Part shown: positions 11,592 to 23,424 of the stretch, piece after piece
Layout of the letters: each line of letters starts with the position of its first letter
Position numbering within the stretch: the first letter of the stretch is position 1
Assembly: GCA_020746995.1 (NCBI GenBank)
Contig: JAGPXD010000003.1
Span: 1,426,001-1,490,000, forward strand
From: Plectosphaerella cucumerina
Lineage: Eukaryota; Ascomycota; Sordariomycetes; Glomerellales; Plectosphaerellaceae
DNA length: 64,000 bases
Reading direction: 5' to 3'
Position numbers and translations under genes: made by a program
Notes under the pieces: model-generated
The model's input: only the letters and a program-made list of their open reading frames with translations
What the model was told of the DNA's origin: nothing
The model's database searches: none

Positions 11592-12412
11592 ATGTTGCGA
11601 TGCCTTAGCCGAACCCCCACCTTGAACACTTCTTCCATACGCAAACCTATCGCCTACGCACGATCCTTGAACACAATGGCTCCCAGTAAGCCGCCCTCAC
11701 CCCCGCATACCTCTTTCTGGATGAGATCTCCGACTAGTCGTCTCTCAGACCGCCCGGCAATGACTGACTGACGCCGTCATCAGCTCCCAACCTCCCGACC
11801 GACCGACGCCCCATCGTCATCTCCGGCCCCTCGGGCGTTGGCAAGGGCACCCTCTACAACCGACTGTTCAAAGAGCACCCGGACTCCTTCACCCTTTCCG
11901 TTTCCCACACAACACGCGATCCCCGTCCCGGCGAGACGCGCGACGTCGATTACCACTACGTTACGAGGGAGGCCTTCACGGACCTGGTTGCCAAGGATGG
12001 CTTCGTTGAGCAGTAAGCCCGAATGGCGCCTCGCACATCTTCTCCGTCTGACACATTCCCTTTCAGCGCCCAGTTCGGTGGCAACATGTACGGCACATCC
12101 AAGATGACCATCGAGACCCAGACGGCGAAGGGCAAGGTCGTCGTCCTCGACATCGAGATGGAGGGTGTGAAGCAGGTCAAGAACAGCAGCATCGACGCAC
12201 GATACGTTTTCGTCAAGCCCCCCTCGGTTGAGGAGCTCGAGAAGCGCCTTCGCGGCCGTGGCACTGAGAAGGAGGAGAGCATCCAGAAGAGGCTGACGCA
12301 GGCCCAGAACGAGCTCGCCTACGCCGAAACTGGTGTACACGACATCATCATTGTCAACGATGACCTTGAAAAGGCGTACAAGGAGCTCGTGGACTTTGTC
12401 TACAAGGCGTAG
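11592..12412 (+). CDS. GUK1: guanylate kinase
   Basis: Phosphorylates GMP to GDP using ATP. Three exons: 11592-11685, 11784-12012 and 12067-12412. The P-loop SGPSGVGKGTL, the GMP-binding SVSHTTRDPRPGE and the DVDYHYV segment identify the family, and the C-terminal lid helices follow. Two in-frame ATGs lie in exon 1. Initiation at 11676 gives a compact 194-aa cytosolic enzyme starting MAPT. Initiation at 11592 adds 28 residues rich in Arg, Ser and Thr with no acidic residues, which could act as a mitochondrial presequence, so one gene may serve two compartments. The coordinates given use the longer form. Donors are GTAAGC and acceptors are CAG. Divergently transcribed from the mitochondrial transcription factor gene across 269 bp. 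Confidence 0.93.
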
Positions 12413-12686
12413 GTGGGAGAAAAGGTGCGCCGTTTGAAGCTCGAAGCGAAAATAGACGGCTCAACACCACAGCATTAGACACAGGTTGGCATTGATCCTG
12501 ATGAATTACTGAATACATACATCCCTAGAAATCGGCCAATCAAGCGTTATTCTCATCAGCTTCCGAGGAGTTGGGGTCTTCACCATGCAGCGATTATTCC
12601 CTGTCAATTTGCACTACTACTACCTGGTATTATCCGAACAAAAACACAGACAGACCGAACTTGACATCGCCTCAACAAATGAAATA

Positions 12687-15600
12687 CTACTCGTCATCCC
12701 ACATGACCTTCATCGACGCGGGGAAGATGGAAAGACCGCTCCACTCCTCGTTCATGTAGACGACGAAGCCGCCCGGTCGAGGGATCTTCTTCAACTGACC
12801 TTGAGCGCCAGGCGCCCGACGGACATTGTTGCGACGGAACAGAGCCCTGAACAGCTCCACGATCGCCAACTGGCTCGCATCACGGCCCAGGCATGCGTGC
12901 GGGCCGACGCCATAGTGGATGTAGCCGTCCAGGGGGCGGCGCGGGTCGACTTGGTCTGGCGACGGGAACCTTTGAGGGTCCTTAGCCGGTCCGACGAAGG
13001 ACACGAATACCCGCTCGCCGGCACGGACGCGAATGTCGCGCCCGTCGTCCTCGTGAATGACGTCGTCGACGGCGGCCTCGCGGTACGAGCCGAAGGTGCC
13101 TGCCATGCGGATACCTTCCATGGCGTAGCCGAGGAGGAGCTTGTCCACCTGCTCCGAAGGCTGCTGGACAGCGAGGCTGTGGATCTGGGGGATGTGGCTG
13201 GCGCCCTCGCCGAGGTAGTAGTCAACAGCTTGGGCAAACTGTCGAGTGTCAGTGAGTGTTCATTCCGCGGGGTCAAGGCTCGACTTACCACCTGTGCCTG
13301 GTTGGGCACCATTGCGCCCGCGGTGGGCAGGATCTGGCTCCAAGCAATATCGTACGGCGTCAGGCCCGCCTTGGCGAGACCCTTGACCATCTCCGTGGCG
13401 TACATCCCGAGGGGGTCAGACTTGTCGGCCTTGCCGGTGAAGAGGCCGCGCATGCCGAACTTTGTGGTCAGCTTGACGTTGGACTCGATGACCTTGCCGA
13501 GCTTGACGGCGGCCTCCTTGGCGGCCTGACGCAGGGGGTACGACTTCGTGGGGTCAATGTCGAAGAAGATGCAGGTGAAGATGGCCGCGAGCATCTTGTA
13601 CAGCTCGTGCTCCGTGAAGAGTCCCTTTGGGTTCTGGGCCGTCTTGAGTGGCAGGTTGAAGATGCGCGAGGCAAAGTGCACGTGGGCGAGGTTGCCGACG
13701 TCGCGGACGAGGTCGACGTGGTTAGAGCCCGCGGCACCGCCGAGGCGGAACGACTTCTCTGTAAGGAGTTGCTCGGAGATCTGCGCATAGAAGCTCTTGA
13801 TGGCGCTGGTCCAGTTGTCCTTGTACAGCTGGTCATGCATGATGGACCTCTGGCCGGCGTGGAAGTCCGTGTCGCCCGAGAGCATGAACTTGCACCCGCC
13901 CTTGCCCATGAGGAAGCCGAGGCCCTCGTTCCAGGTGACGCGGTACTTGTCCTGGTTCTCGAGGACGTGGACGGCGCCGCCGAAGGTGGTGATGTCGACG
14001 CGCTTGGCTGTGAAGGTGGGACGGGTGAAGTCGAACTTGTCCACGCGGCCGAGGTCGGTGAGGATCCTGTGATTCTCCGGGGGAGTGACCATGGGATAGT
14101 GGGCATACACCGAGTTCTGCTTGAAGTGGTTGGGGAAGGCGCGGATGAAGAGCTTGTAGAAGATGCAGCCGTGGTTAATCTTGAGGTCGTAGTGAGCCTC
14201 GTTGAAGCCCCAGTTTGTGAGGTTGCGGGGGTGGTAGTCGGTTGTGTAGAAGCGGTCACCGCGGACGAGGCAGACAGCATCGGAGAGGACGACGCGGGAG
14301 ATGGTGTAGGTTGGGGCGATGCCGACACCGGGGACCATGGGGGACTTTGCCTCCTCGGCCACAAGACCCGTGTAGAGCTCGACGTTGTCGGGCTTGCCGT
14401 AGAGGTGGCGCAGGGGCTCGTGGACCTTGGGGTCCGAGTTGATGTCTTCGAAGGACTCGTAGGCCTTGAGGCCGAAGTGCTTGCGGAACTCGTTGAGGCC
14501 GGCGAGGTTCCACTTGCGTCCATGGAGGATGCCCATGATCTCGACGGGGCGCATGACCTTGGGCACGTTGCGGCCGCCAAAGGAGCCGGCGACGTCCTCG
14601 ACGGCTGAGGCGATGCACTCAACCAGTTCGTCGTCATTGAATCTGCCGTCTGCGCCCTTCTTGAACCCGCCAAAGGTCCGATCGACGGGGTCCTCGGGGA
14701 TGGAGCGCTCGTACTTGGCGAAGACGCGGGCCATGTCCGCGGGCGACATCTCTCCCTTGCCGTTGCCGGCGACGGACCCCAGGAGCTCGCCATAGAACTG
14801 CTGGATCCACTTGTCGTCCTTCTCCGAGATGCAAGAGTGCCAGCGGTAGCACAGGTTGAACTCAGCAGAGACCATGTTGCCCGTGCCCGCCTCTGCGCCT
14901 TCCTTGGTGCCGACGTGGTGCCCGGCTTCCTGACGGGGGTCCAGGGTCCAAGTAGTGTTTGTCCTGTTGAGGTTGACGATGTTGCGGACGTAGTCGACGA
15001 GGGTGATGTTGATGTACAGGCCCGAGGTGACGAGGCGAGCGACCTGGAAGAGGTCGTTGTCGTACTTCTTCCAGGCGGCGGCCGCCTCCTCCTCGCCGAG
15101 GCCGGGGGCAGGCGGGGTGAACTTGCCGCCCTCGTTGATGGCGGCGAGGTTGGTGGCGACGTGGTTGTGGAAGCGGTTGAACATGATGAGCAGGACGCAG
15201 ACGCCAGGGGGCATGCCGAGAAGGCGCTTGTCGGCGAAGGCATCTGGCTTGAGCTTGCCGTCCTTGAAGGTGCGGATGGTGTCCTGCATCTCCTGGTTGC
15301 TGCCGTAGAGGGGAGACAGGTCGAGGTAAGATGAGGTCTTGGAGATGCTGGGGTCTCTGTAGTCCGTCCAGAAGAGGTCTGTCCAGGTCAGTCAAAGTTC
15401 CTCCTGTCTGGCTTGCTGTCGGTTACGTACCGTGGATGATGATCGTCGCCCAGTACCAGCTGTTTGTTTGTTAGTACATGACGTGAGAAAAAGGATAGAA
15501 CCATGCTAGTACTCACAGAATGCTCGAAACATTGTTCGGGTGCTTGGTGTACTCCTCTCTGGCAAAGATCGAGTCGAAAACCAAGCCTGGGTCAGGAAGG

Positions 15601-16340
15601 GCTCCAGGGCCATTGACCTTGGGCGGGACGGATCTCGCATATGTCGACCCAGCGGCACCAAGCCGAGGGAACATAGGGTTCTGGTAGCCCGGTCAGAAAC
15701 AAGGACGACACACATTCTCACAGCTTACTCACGTTGTTGGACCCATCGGCCTCGCGGTACCGGTGCTTGTCGCCGATATGGATCAGGGGAGGGTGGTCGA
15801 GCGAGTCCCATAGCTCCTTGATCAGGTTGTTCGTGAGGTTCTCCCTCAGCAGGGAGTTATGGGGCAGCTTGGCGACGAGCTGGATGAGATACTCCATGAT
15901 CATGGTCTTGTCGTCCTTGATCTTCTCGCCCTTGATCTTGCCCTTGAGCACGATGGCGAGGGTCTTGAAGTCTGCCGAGGGTTAGCTAATAAATTACCGA
16001 GTCCTGGACAAACGGGTAACTCACCTCTCTTCTGCAGGGCCTTGATGTTCGCCGAGGCCGTTGGCCGCGTCGTGTCCTTGGGATAGGAGCCATCGCCGTG
16101 CACTGTCGGCAGAGGCCGCTTCGACACCTGCTTCAACTTGAGGTACTGCGAGATGATGCCGCCCTGGGTGCCTTGGTAAGGGTCGTCAATGTCCGGGCCA
16201 TGGCGCTTTCCCTTCCACTCGCCATTGGGATGTCTGGCGAGGGGGCGCTCTTCTTTGGCGTGGCTAGGACTGCTATGCCCGTTGGTCTTCTCCTGGTTGG
16301 AGCCAGCCGCCGACGAGCCGTTGGAGTGTACGCCGTTCAT
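12687..16340 (-). CDS. ppo: psi-producing oxygenase: fatty-acid heme dioxygenase fused to a P450
   Basis: Makes oxylipins: the N-terminal cyclooxygenase-like domain oxygenates C18 unsaturated fatty acids, and the C-terminal P450 rearranges the hydroperoxide. Six exons (16340-16025, 15971-15733, 15680-15517, 15459-15431, 15378-13289, 13238-12687) total 1,129 aa, the usual size; one exon is only 29 nt. Dioxygenase landmarks are the distal histidine in TIIIHDLFWTD, DLSPLYGSNQ, and the catalytic tyrosine with proximal histidine in FNLCYRWHSCIS. The P450 part has PNQAQV in the I helix and an intact heme-thiolate loop, YGVGPHACLGRDAS. That cysteine is missing from PpoC-type 10-dioxygenases, so a hydroperoxide-isomerase (diol synthase) activity is plausible. 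The exact regiospecificity (5,8-, 7,8- or 8,11-diol) cannot be read. In related fungi these products govern sporulation. Confidence 0.93.
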
Positions 16341-18003
16341 CTTGGGCAGTTATTCAAGCTGGCTTCTCAAGCTGTCAGACGTGCAAGTCCTCCGGGACAA
16401 TATCACAAGCTCGAGGGGGGGCCGTGAGCTATTTGGCCAAACAACAGCTAAGACCGGTGCGAGGTCCCCGAGGTAACGCAGCGCGTCGGCTTCTCGGGGT
16501 TACCAGGTCGCCATCCGCGTTTCCTCGCCAGCCACAGACCAGATGTGAGGGCAGCTTTGCGCCCAATCCCATATCTGTCTCTGCCATATCTCCCTGGTCT
16601 CAGCTGAAGGGAGACTACCCCGTAGATCCAAGACACGCCAGTAGAGCGGCGCCAGAGCGCGGCCTTGGCACAGGGAGCCGGTCAGCCAGTGAAGCCATTC
16701 CCATTCCTAATGCGATGATCTGCAGCTCGAGGGCGGCACGCAGGGTGCCACACCTCCTCATCTGCAGGGTGCTACGGCAGCAGCCGGTGTTGCCTCCCGC
16801 GGCGAGCAGGGTTTACCCCCTCTCCGGAGCTTCCCCCTGTAGGTGTGCAGCGCCTTGATTCGTAGCGATCTACACGATCCGCGGGCCGCTGGTAGATAAC
16901 TGCCGGTTGCGCTAGGGGAGCAGCGGGAGCCCGAGGAACGAGACATCACAGGCTGCATCCAACGACGAGTCTTCACGGACGGGCTCGAAGTAGGGCGCAT
17001 GGGCGATGATCGTGACGCCAATGCAGCTGAATGCAATTTTGGTGCTGGATCATCTTCAGCTCGACATCCCTCCTTCCTGCACGGCGGTTCTGACCGGTTC
17101 CCCGTCCTGTCAGTGTCGCCCGCAGGTCGGAGGGTGTGGGATGTGTCTCAATGGACGATGTGAACTGTTTGTGGCTGCCTGACGGGGTCGGATCACGACA
17201 TGAAATTTCTCAACATCTGCGGGGAAGCGCAAGCCCTCGGGGGATGATAGGGGCAGCGGGGCATGGCTAATGCAAGCCTGTGCTCGCCCTCCCTTGACGG
17301 ATACGGATGCCACGTCGTCTTGACCAGCGACTGGCGATGGGGCGCGGGCTCGTGATCATCTCCCGGCGTGGAGCCTGTCCACTGAGACGTGCATTCCTTC
17401 TTCCTCGAATCGTCGGTTCAGCCGCCAAGCGGACAGGCTCCTGCCCTAAACGGGCCGCTCAGAGACACACACGGCCCGTCAAGTGCCGTGAGCGTCCAAC
17501 GGCCGTTCGATGGCGGCCCGCGGATCCTGTCTCGCTTGTTGCCCTGTGAATGGCTCAATGTCTCGGTCGTTGCGGTGGGCGTGAACTCTGTCGTCATCGT
17601 CATTTCTCGGTGATGCAATCCTGTCGAATCAGAAACCGTGAGGCAGGCTTCGGCTTTGGGCTGAGTATTGGGTTTGCGAGCGATGCCTCTTTCGAGAGAT
17701 ATGTTTGAGTCGATGGTGTAGTGCGGGAAGGGGGGGAGCGTCCACCGCGTACGTTGCGTGCCGCCGGGAGCGGATGTCTGCAGCCAGACCGACACACACC
17801 CAGAAGGGCAGCGATATCCCTTGGTTGTGCCGCCATCCGGATCTCCACGAGGAAGGACAAGGCATGTGCTGATGAGGTGCTTGGCTTTCCGAGAGTGTGC
17901 ATATCAAAACCCCACAGGTCCGCAGCCGGTGAAGTGCGCCTGTTTTCCAGGTGACGCCCAGTACTTGAGATTCTTGGGAAGAGCTTGCTTGCGAGTCGTG
18001 AAG
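16341..18003. other. intergenic: divergent promoter of ppo and the DUF2235 gene
   Basis: 1.66 kb separate two divergent starts. Overlapping open frames of 60-194 codons occur but none has a domain. No RNA gene or clear repeat was seen. Confidence 0.5.
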
Positions 18004-19966
18004 ATGGCGCACGTATTGAGTCAACCTCCGCAGGATGAGCGCATGTCGAATCGACTCGGCGCGGACAATGGCGCCCGGCAGGTCGATTACTGGCAGAGAA
18101 CGCGAAAGCTGGTGCTCTGTTTCGATGGCACCGGGAACAAGTTCCACGGCGATGAGAGCGATAGCAATATCCTCAAGATCTTCCGGCTGCTCGACAGCTC
18201 CGCGAGCGATCAATGTGAGTGCTGCCCTGTGATGCGGGTACGATCAGAGACTGACTTTTGCAGTTCAATACTACCAGCGTAAGTGAAGGCGCTCGTCTTC
18301 GGTACAGTCTATTCTGACAGATGCAGCGGGAATCGGAACCTATGTGGTGTCAGAGAACATCTCCCATACTGGCCTTCGTGCCAAAGTCGGGGCATGGTAT
18401 CAAATGGCCAAAGACTCGGCCATAGGCTCCTCGTTCGACCAGCACGTTGTCGGAGGGTACCGCTTCCTGATGAGGTACTACACCCCCGGCGATGAGATCT
18501 ACATGTTTGGCTTCTCACGCGGTGCCTACGTGGCCCGGTTCCTCGCCGAGATGCTGGATCACGTCGGGCTCCTCGCCCACGGCAATGAAGAGATGGTGCT
18601 CTTCGCGTGGAATGCCTTCTCGCAGTGGCAGACGCGCAAGTGTCACTCGACGCCTGAGGGCAAGAAGGAGCGGGACGAGATGTACCGGTTCCTCAAGGGC
18701 TTCCGAGAGACATTCTCCCGACCGATCCGGCGCATCCGCTTCCTGGGCCTGTTCGACACGGTCAACAGCGTGCCGCGGTTCGAGACAGCATGGATGCAGC
18801 GCAGCAAGTTTCCTTACACGGCGCGAAGCTCGGCAAAGGTGATCCGGCACGCGGTCAGCATCGACGAGCGCCGCGCCAAATTCAGACAGGACCTGATCTA
18901 CCAGGAGTCGCCAAGGAAGAAGAAGCAGCAACAGCAAGGCCACTCGCTCATGGAGAAGAACCCACTTGGTGATCTCCTCCATGGGCATACCCACTACCGC
19001 GCAAAGCGGACGACGCTGGCGCCTGGGCAGCCAGGATCGACAAATGACCGAGGGCGGCAGCAGTCGCGTGAGGATGATCAAGGTCCTCCGCAGCCGTATC
19101 GATACCGGTCCAGGAGCAGGTCCCGAGCAACACGGAACACCGAGCACTCGGGTGCTGTGCCGAGCGATGCTGCCTCGATGCATCCAGGATCAGATGCTGG
19201 GTACGATTCGGACGAGGGTGAACAGGACATGAACGAGGTGTGGTTCGCGGGAAGCCATGCCGACATTGGCGGAGGATGGTCGGTGACGGACGAGAAGAAG
19301 AACGCAAGCCACATCCCTTTGGTGTGGATGGTGCGTGAGGCCATGCGTGCCGGCCTCAGCTTCGACCCAGACCAACTGGAAGAGCTCGGCTGCGTTGAAT
19401 GCTCCGAGACGTCCAACCCCTTCTCGCAACTTCGCGACGATGCCCCAGAGGTTCCCCAGATCCACGTCGACGCACCATCCCCGCCAACCTCCCCGGCGCA
19501 GGAAGCAGGCGAGAAGCTCGGCCAGCCATCTCATGCGGAAAAACAGCCGAGCGGGTTCCAGGAGATGCTTCAAAAGGCCGAGCTCGCCGATATCCACGAC
19601 TCCTTGGCCTTTGGCGGCGGGCTGCCTCACCTCTCGGTGGCCATGTGGCGGTTCATGGAGTTCATGCCGTTCCGTCGTCTGGACCTGCGCCCCGACGGGA
19701 CTTGGAAGCCGATCCGGTGGCCGCTTCCTCGTGGAGAGACGCGCGACATCCCGCACAACGTGCGCATCCACGGGAGCGTCATCCGGAGGATGCAGCAGGA
19801 CAAGAACTACCGGCCCGGCAACCTGATTGTGGGCGGCGGGGGGCGAGGGATGCGGAGGGCGCCGGAGGAGCATGGCATCGGCGAGTGGGTGTGTGTCGCG
19901 GGCAGGGGCGACATGGTGGATGAATTGTGGGAGAGGCGGCGGAAGAGCCAGACGGACGAGTCGTGA
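18004..19966 (+). CDS. DUF2235 alpha/beta hydrolase (Tle1-like phospholipase fold)
   Basis: Three exons: 18004-18214, 18264-18278 (only 15 nt) and 18327-19966, giving 621 aa. The DUF2235 landmarks are KLVLCFDGTGNKFHG at the N-terminus, YYQPGIGTYV (created by splicing the micro-exon), the nucleophile elbow GFSRGAYVARF and a C-terminal SHADIGGGW carrying a likely catalytic Asp. The family includes bacterial type VI lipase effectors and many fungal proteins of unknown substrate, so a lipase/esterase role is inference. Residues between about 300 and 395 form a disordered, Arg/Ser- and Asp/Glu-rich insert that interrupts the hydrolase core before the SHADIGGGW motif. No signal peptide or membrane helix is visible, so it is probably cytosolic. 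Without the micro-exon the conserved YYQ segment would be lost, which supports the model. Confidence 0.85.
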
Positions 19967-21182
19967 TGGGATTTGTGATGGTGGTGGTTGTAATGGGTGG
20001 TGAAGCTTGGGAAGAGGCCGGAGGATGGCTGCTGTTCTTGGTTTAACGCGCTCCAGCGTGAATGCACCCCAGAAAATTGCTGATCCAGTGCCCCCAAGGC
20101 CCCTAAATCGGGCGCTAGTTTAAGCTTCGGGGGTGGCTTACGATTGCCGGCGCCAGTGACTGGACTTCACCAGGGTTTTTATGCAACTACAGGATCCCAC
20201 AGCAACAAACGAGGCATTCTTCCCCGGTAGGTGCGTCTCCTCGCCCCTCGGGCTGCTCCTGACCCTCGATCTCCTCACGCCATCCCCGGGGGTCGAGCAC
20301 GCAATCGCTTGGCGCAGCCAACGACCACCTTGATGCCGGCAGCTCGGGACAAGCCTGACATGACATTTACGCAATCCAATGCACGAGATCGGAGCCCGGG
20401 ACATGACGACCTTCCCGATGAACGCCTTTTCTCGACGAAAGGATGAGTTTGCGGCTCGCTTTCGTTGAAATATTTCCGCTGCCCGCCGCGGTTATCCACA
20501 AATTCTGCAATGAACGGATCCGACACTTGGCTGATTTAGGCAGCTCGACATGGACCACCGCGTATTCGGGCGGCCTTCCACTGGACCCGAAGCTTCCATC
20601 GAAGCTTGGAAGGTTGAAAGCTTCTCGCCCTGAGCTATAGGCCGGCAGACCAGGCTCTTCCCGCTCTGCGACAAGCCGGTGAAGACGCCGTCGTTGTCGC
20701 GCAACCTATCCCGTGGTTTGGGGCTTACCACCACTCGAGACGGGCGGCTTCGATGACACCACCGCGAGGCGCCTGCTGTGGCTGCCCTCTGCAACTCTCG
20801 CAGAGTTGCGAGGCGCCGGGAGCTCCTTCTCATCTGTGCTTTACGGGCCGAATCCCTCCATGCGATGAGGCAGCTTTACCTCACAAAAACTGGTTGCGTG
20901 CGATGACGTGCCGGAGAACATTTTGAAGAATCCTCACCCTGGGCGCCGCCGTGTTCTGCGAGTCAGCGGGTACTTATATGACCTCCCATCTCGGATGCGC
21001 TTCGCTGCCGATCCTTTGCGCGTTGGTTCTTACCTGCATCTGCATCGTTACATGGTAGCATTCGGCACTCTCGACCTTCTCCTCAGTCCATTAAAAGCTA
21101 GGCTGTCCCCGTGAGGTTGCGTCGGCTGACCCCTCTTCACCACTCTCTTACCCATCGTTTCTGCCTTTTGGCTTGTGGCAAC
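19967..21182. other. intergenic: promoter of the MUP1-type permease
   Basis: A 1.2-kb spacer between two plus-strand genes. A weak TATA-like TTATAT lies near 20974, about 210 nt upstream of the permease ATG. Nothing else is recognised. Confidence 0.45.
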
Positions 21183-22911
21183 ATGGCGGACATTATTTCA
21201 GACGACGACAAGAGGATCGTCGAGAACCACAAGAACGATCAGGGTCCTGATGAGAAGATTTCTGAGGGCAGCGTCCAGAATCAGGAGGTCTACGCCTACG
21301 ATGAGTCTCGCAAGATTGGCGTCACCGGCGCCGTCTTCCTGATTCTCAACAAGATGATCGGCACAGGAGGTTCGTCTGGCGCAAAGCAGACCCTGGGTCA
21401 TCACGACTGACACTTGCGCGCAGTCTTCTCGACGCCATCTGGCGTCTTTGCCATGACTGGCTCCGTCGGCATCAGCCTGATGCTTTGGGTCATTGGTGGC
21501 CTGTTGACCCTCTGCGGTATCAGCGTCTTCCTCGAATTCGGCCTGGCCATCCCCAGGTCTGGCGGCGAGAAGAACTACCTTGAGCGAGTCTACCGTGAGT
21601 CTCCCTAGATCCAGTGCCTGCCTATGCGCAGAACCTGACCAGCCCTCCGTAGGCCACCCCAAGTACCTCGCGACTTGCGTTCTCGCCTCGCAGATGATCC
21701 TGCTCGGATTCTCATCCGGGAATTCTCTCGCCTTCGGGCGATACGTTCTCTTCGCATCCGGTCGCGACACTGCCGACGACTGGGCTGCCCGCGGCATCGC
21801 CATCGCTTGCGCGACCTTTGCCACCTTCATCCATGCCTTCGCCCCCAAGACTGGCATCCGCCTATTCAACGTCTTGGGCATCTTCAAGGTCGTCGTCCTC
21901 CTGTTCATTGTCTTCTCTGGCTTTGCGGCGCTTGCGGGCCACAGGAAGGACCCGAACCCGCACAACTTCGACAACGCCTTCAAGATCGAAGAAGGCAACG
22001 GATACGGAAATGGCGGCGCATACGGCTACGCGACGGCCCTACTCCGCGTCATCTACAGCTACAAGGGCTGGGAGAACGCAAACTACGTCGTCGGCGAGCT
22101 CAAAAACCCCAAGCGCACCCTCTCCATCGCAGCCCCCATCGCCGTCGGCGGCGTCACGATTCTCTACGTCCTCGCCAACATTGCCTACTTCGCCGCCATC
22201 CCCAAGGAGCAGCTCGCCCTCTCTGAGGCCCTCGTCGCCGGCGTCTACTTCGAGAACATGTTCGGCCCCTACGCCGGCAGGCGCGTGCTGCCCGTCTTCG
22301 TGTGCATCTCCAATCTCGGCAACGTCCTGGCCGTCAGCTTCGCGCACGCCCGCCTGAACCAGGAGCTGGCCAAGGAGGGCCTGCTGCCCTTCAGCCGCTT
22401 CTGGGCCTCCAACAAGCCCTTCAACACCCCCTTTGCCTCACTCTTCCTGCACTGGATCGTCACCGTCATCGTGCTCGTAGCTCCGCCGCCGGGCCCGGCC
22501 TACAACTTCATCGTCGACCTGTATACGTACCCGGGCGCGTGGATTCTGGCCTTTGTGTGCGGCGGCCTGCTGTACCTGCAGTGGACCGAGTCGGAGAACT
22601 GGACGTCGCCATGGCACACGTACTTCCCCATCACGATGCTGTACCTGCTCGCCAACGCCTTCCTTGCCGTGGTGCCGTTCATCCCGCCGACAGGACAGAA
22701 GGACCCCGAAGGCTACCCCTACTACGTTTTCCCTGTTGTTGGTGTCGCCGTGCTGCTGCTGAGTGCCCTGTACTGGCTGTGCTGGACGAAGTTGTGGCCC
22801 AAGGTTGGTGGTTACAAGATTGTAGCGGAGCGGGAGATTGATGACGAGGGGAATGAGGTGATTCGGTACAGGAAGATTAGTACCAAGGGGCAGTCTGGAC
22901 CTGTTGAGTAG
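21183..22911 (+). CDS. APC-superfamily amino acid permease, MUP1 (methionine permease) type
   Basis: Plasma-membrane proton-coupled amino acid uptake is the likely role. Three exons, 21183-21369, 21424-21594 and 21653-22911, give 538 aa with about 12 hydrophobic helices. The first helix carries NKMIGTGVFSTPSGV, where exon 1 joins exon 2. The helix 6 region has SYKGWENANYVVGELKNPKR, a hallmark of the fungal L-type/MUP1 branch, and further on LAVSFAHARLNQELAKEGL. Members of this branch carry methionine or other neutral amino acids; the true substrate is not determined by these motifs. The acidic N-terminal tail has two lysines near DDDKRIVENHK that could serve endocytic control, as in yeast Mup1, but this is speculation. 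Donors are GTTCGT and GTGAGT. No neighbouring pathway genes. Confidence 0.87.
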
Positions 22912-23097
22912 TGGCCAAACTTCCGGACCTGTGACAAGGTACCAACCAACGGCTCATGAGCTTTGTATCAGTAGCATTCTTGTGGTCAACACTATCAATT
23001 GAGGACATGCCTTTCATAAAGCATGTGGTGAAGGCAGAATCAACGTCAATTAGAAAGATCATGATAGTATCGAGTTGCTAGACATGTCGCAGGGTAT

Positions 23098-23424
23098 CTA
23101 GGCGCTCTGCTCCTCCTTGGGTCCCAGGCCCTCCTCGTCGCCGGGCTCACGGTACTGGCCCTTCGAAGAAGCTCCACGTGTGCGCTCTTCGATAATGTTG
23201 CTCTTATCAATGGCTTCCTTGTCGTCGCGGTCTGAGGCATATTAGAGAGAATCTTCGTCTTGGTACCTAGGAAGGGACATACTCAGTTGGGCGTCAGAGT
23301 CCTGGTCACCGGAGATGGGATCCTCAAGCTTGGCGTCATCCTTCTGCACGGGGATGGGCTCGCTACCCTTGGTAGCATAGCTGTTATCCGTGTAAGTCTC
23401 GTCGTTGATGAGCTGAGCAGACAT
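23098..23424 (-). CDS. small CHZ histone-chaperone-like protein
   Basis: Two exons, 23424-23283 and 23231-23098, give a 91-aa highly charged protein. The stretch RDDKEAIDKSNIIEERTRGA, encoded at the start of exon 2, matches the CHZ motif, and it is followed by a YREPGDEEGL tail common in the fungal members. CHZ proteins bind H2A.Z-H2B dimers; whether this short form does is inference. The N-terminal 48 residues are acidic and polar without a predicted fold. The donor (GTATGT) and acceptor (CAG) join in phase 1. A minus-strand TATA element lies about 115 nt upstream of the ATG. It is convergent with the permease gene, with only 186 bp between their stops. Confidence 0.75.

Noticed and set aside
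13256..14608. A 450-codon open frame antisense to the Ppo gene
   Set aside because: Lies wholly within the large coding exon of Ppo on the other strand, has Val/Glu/Gly-rich shadow composition and no domain.
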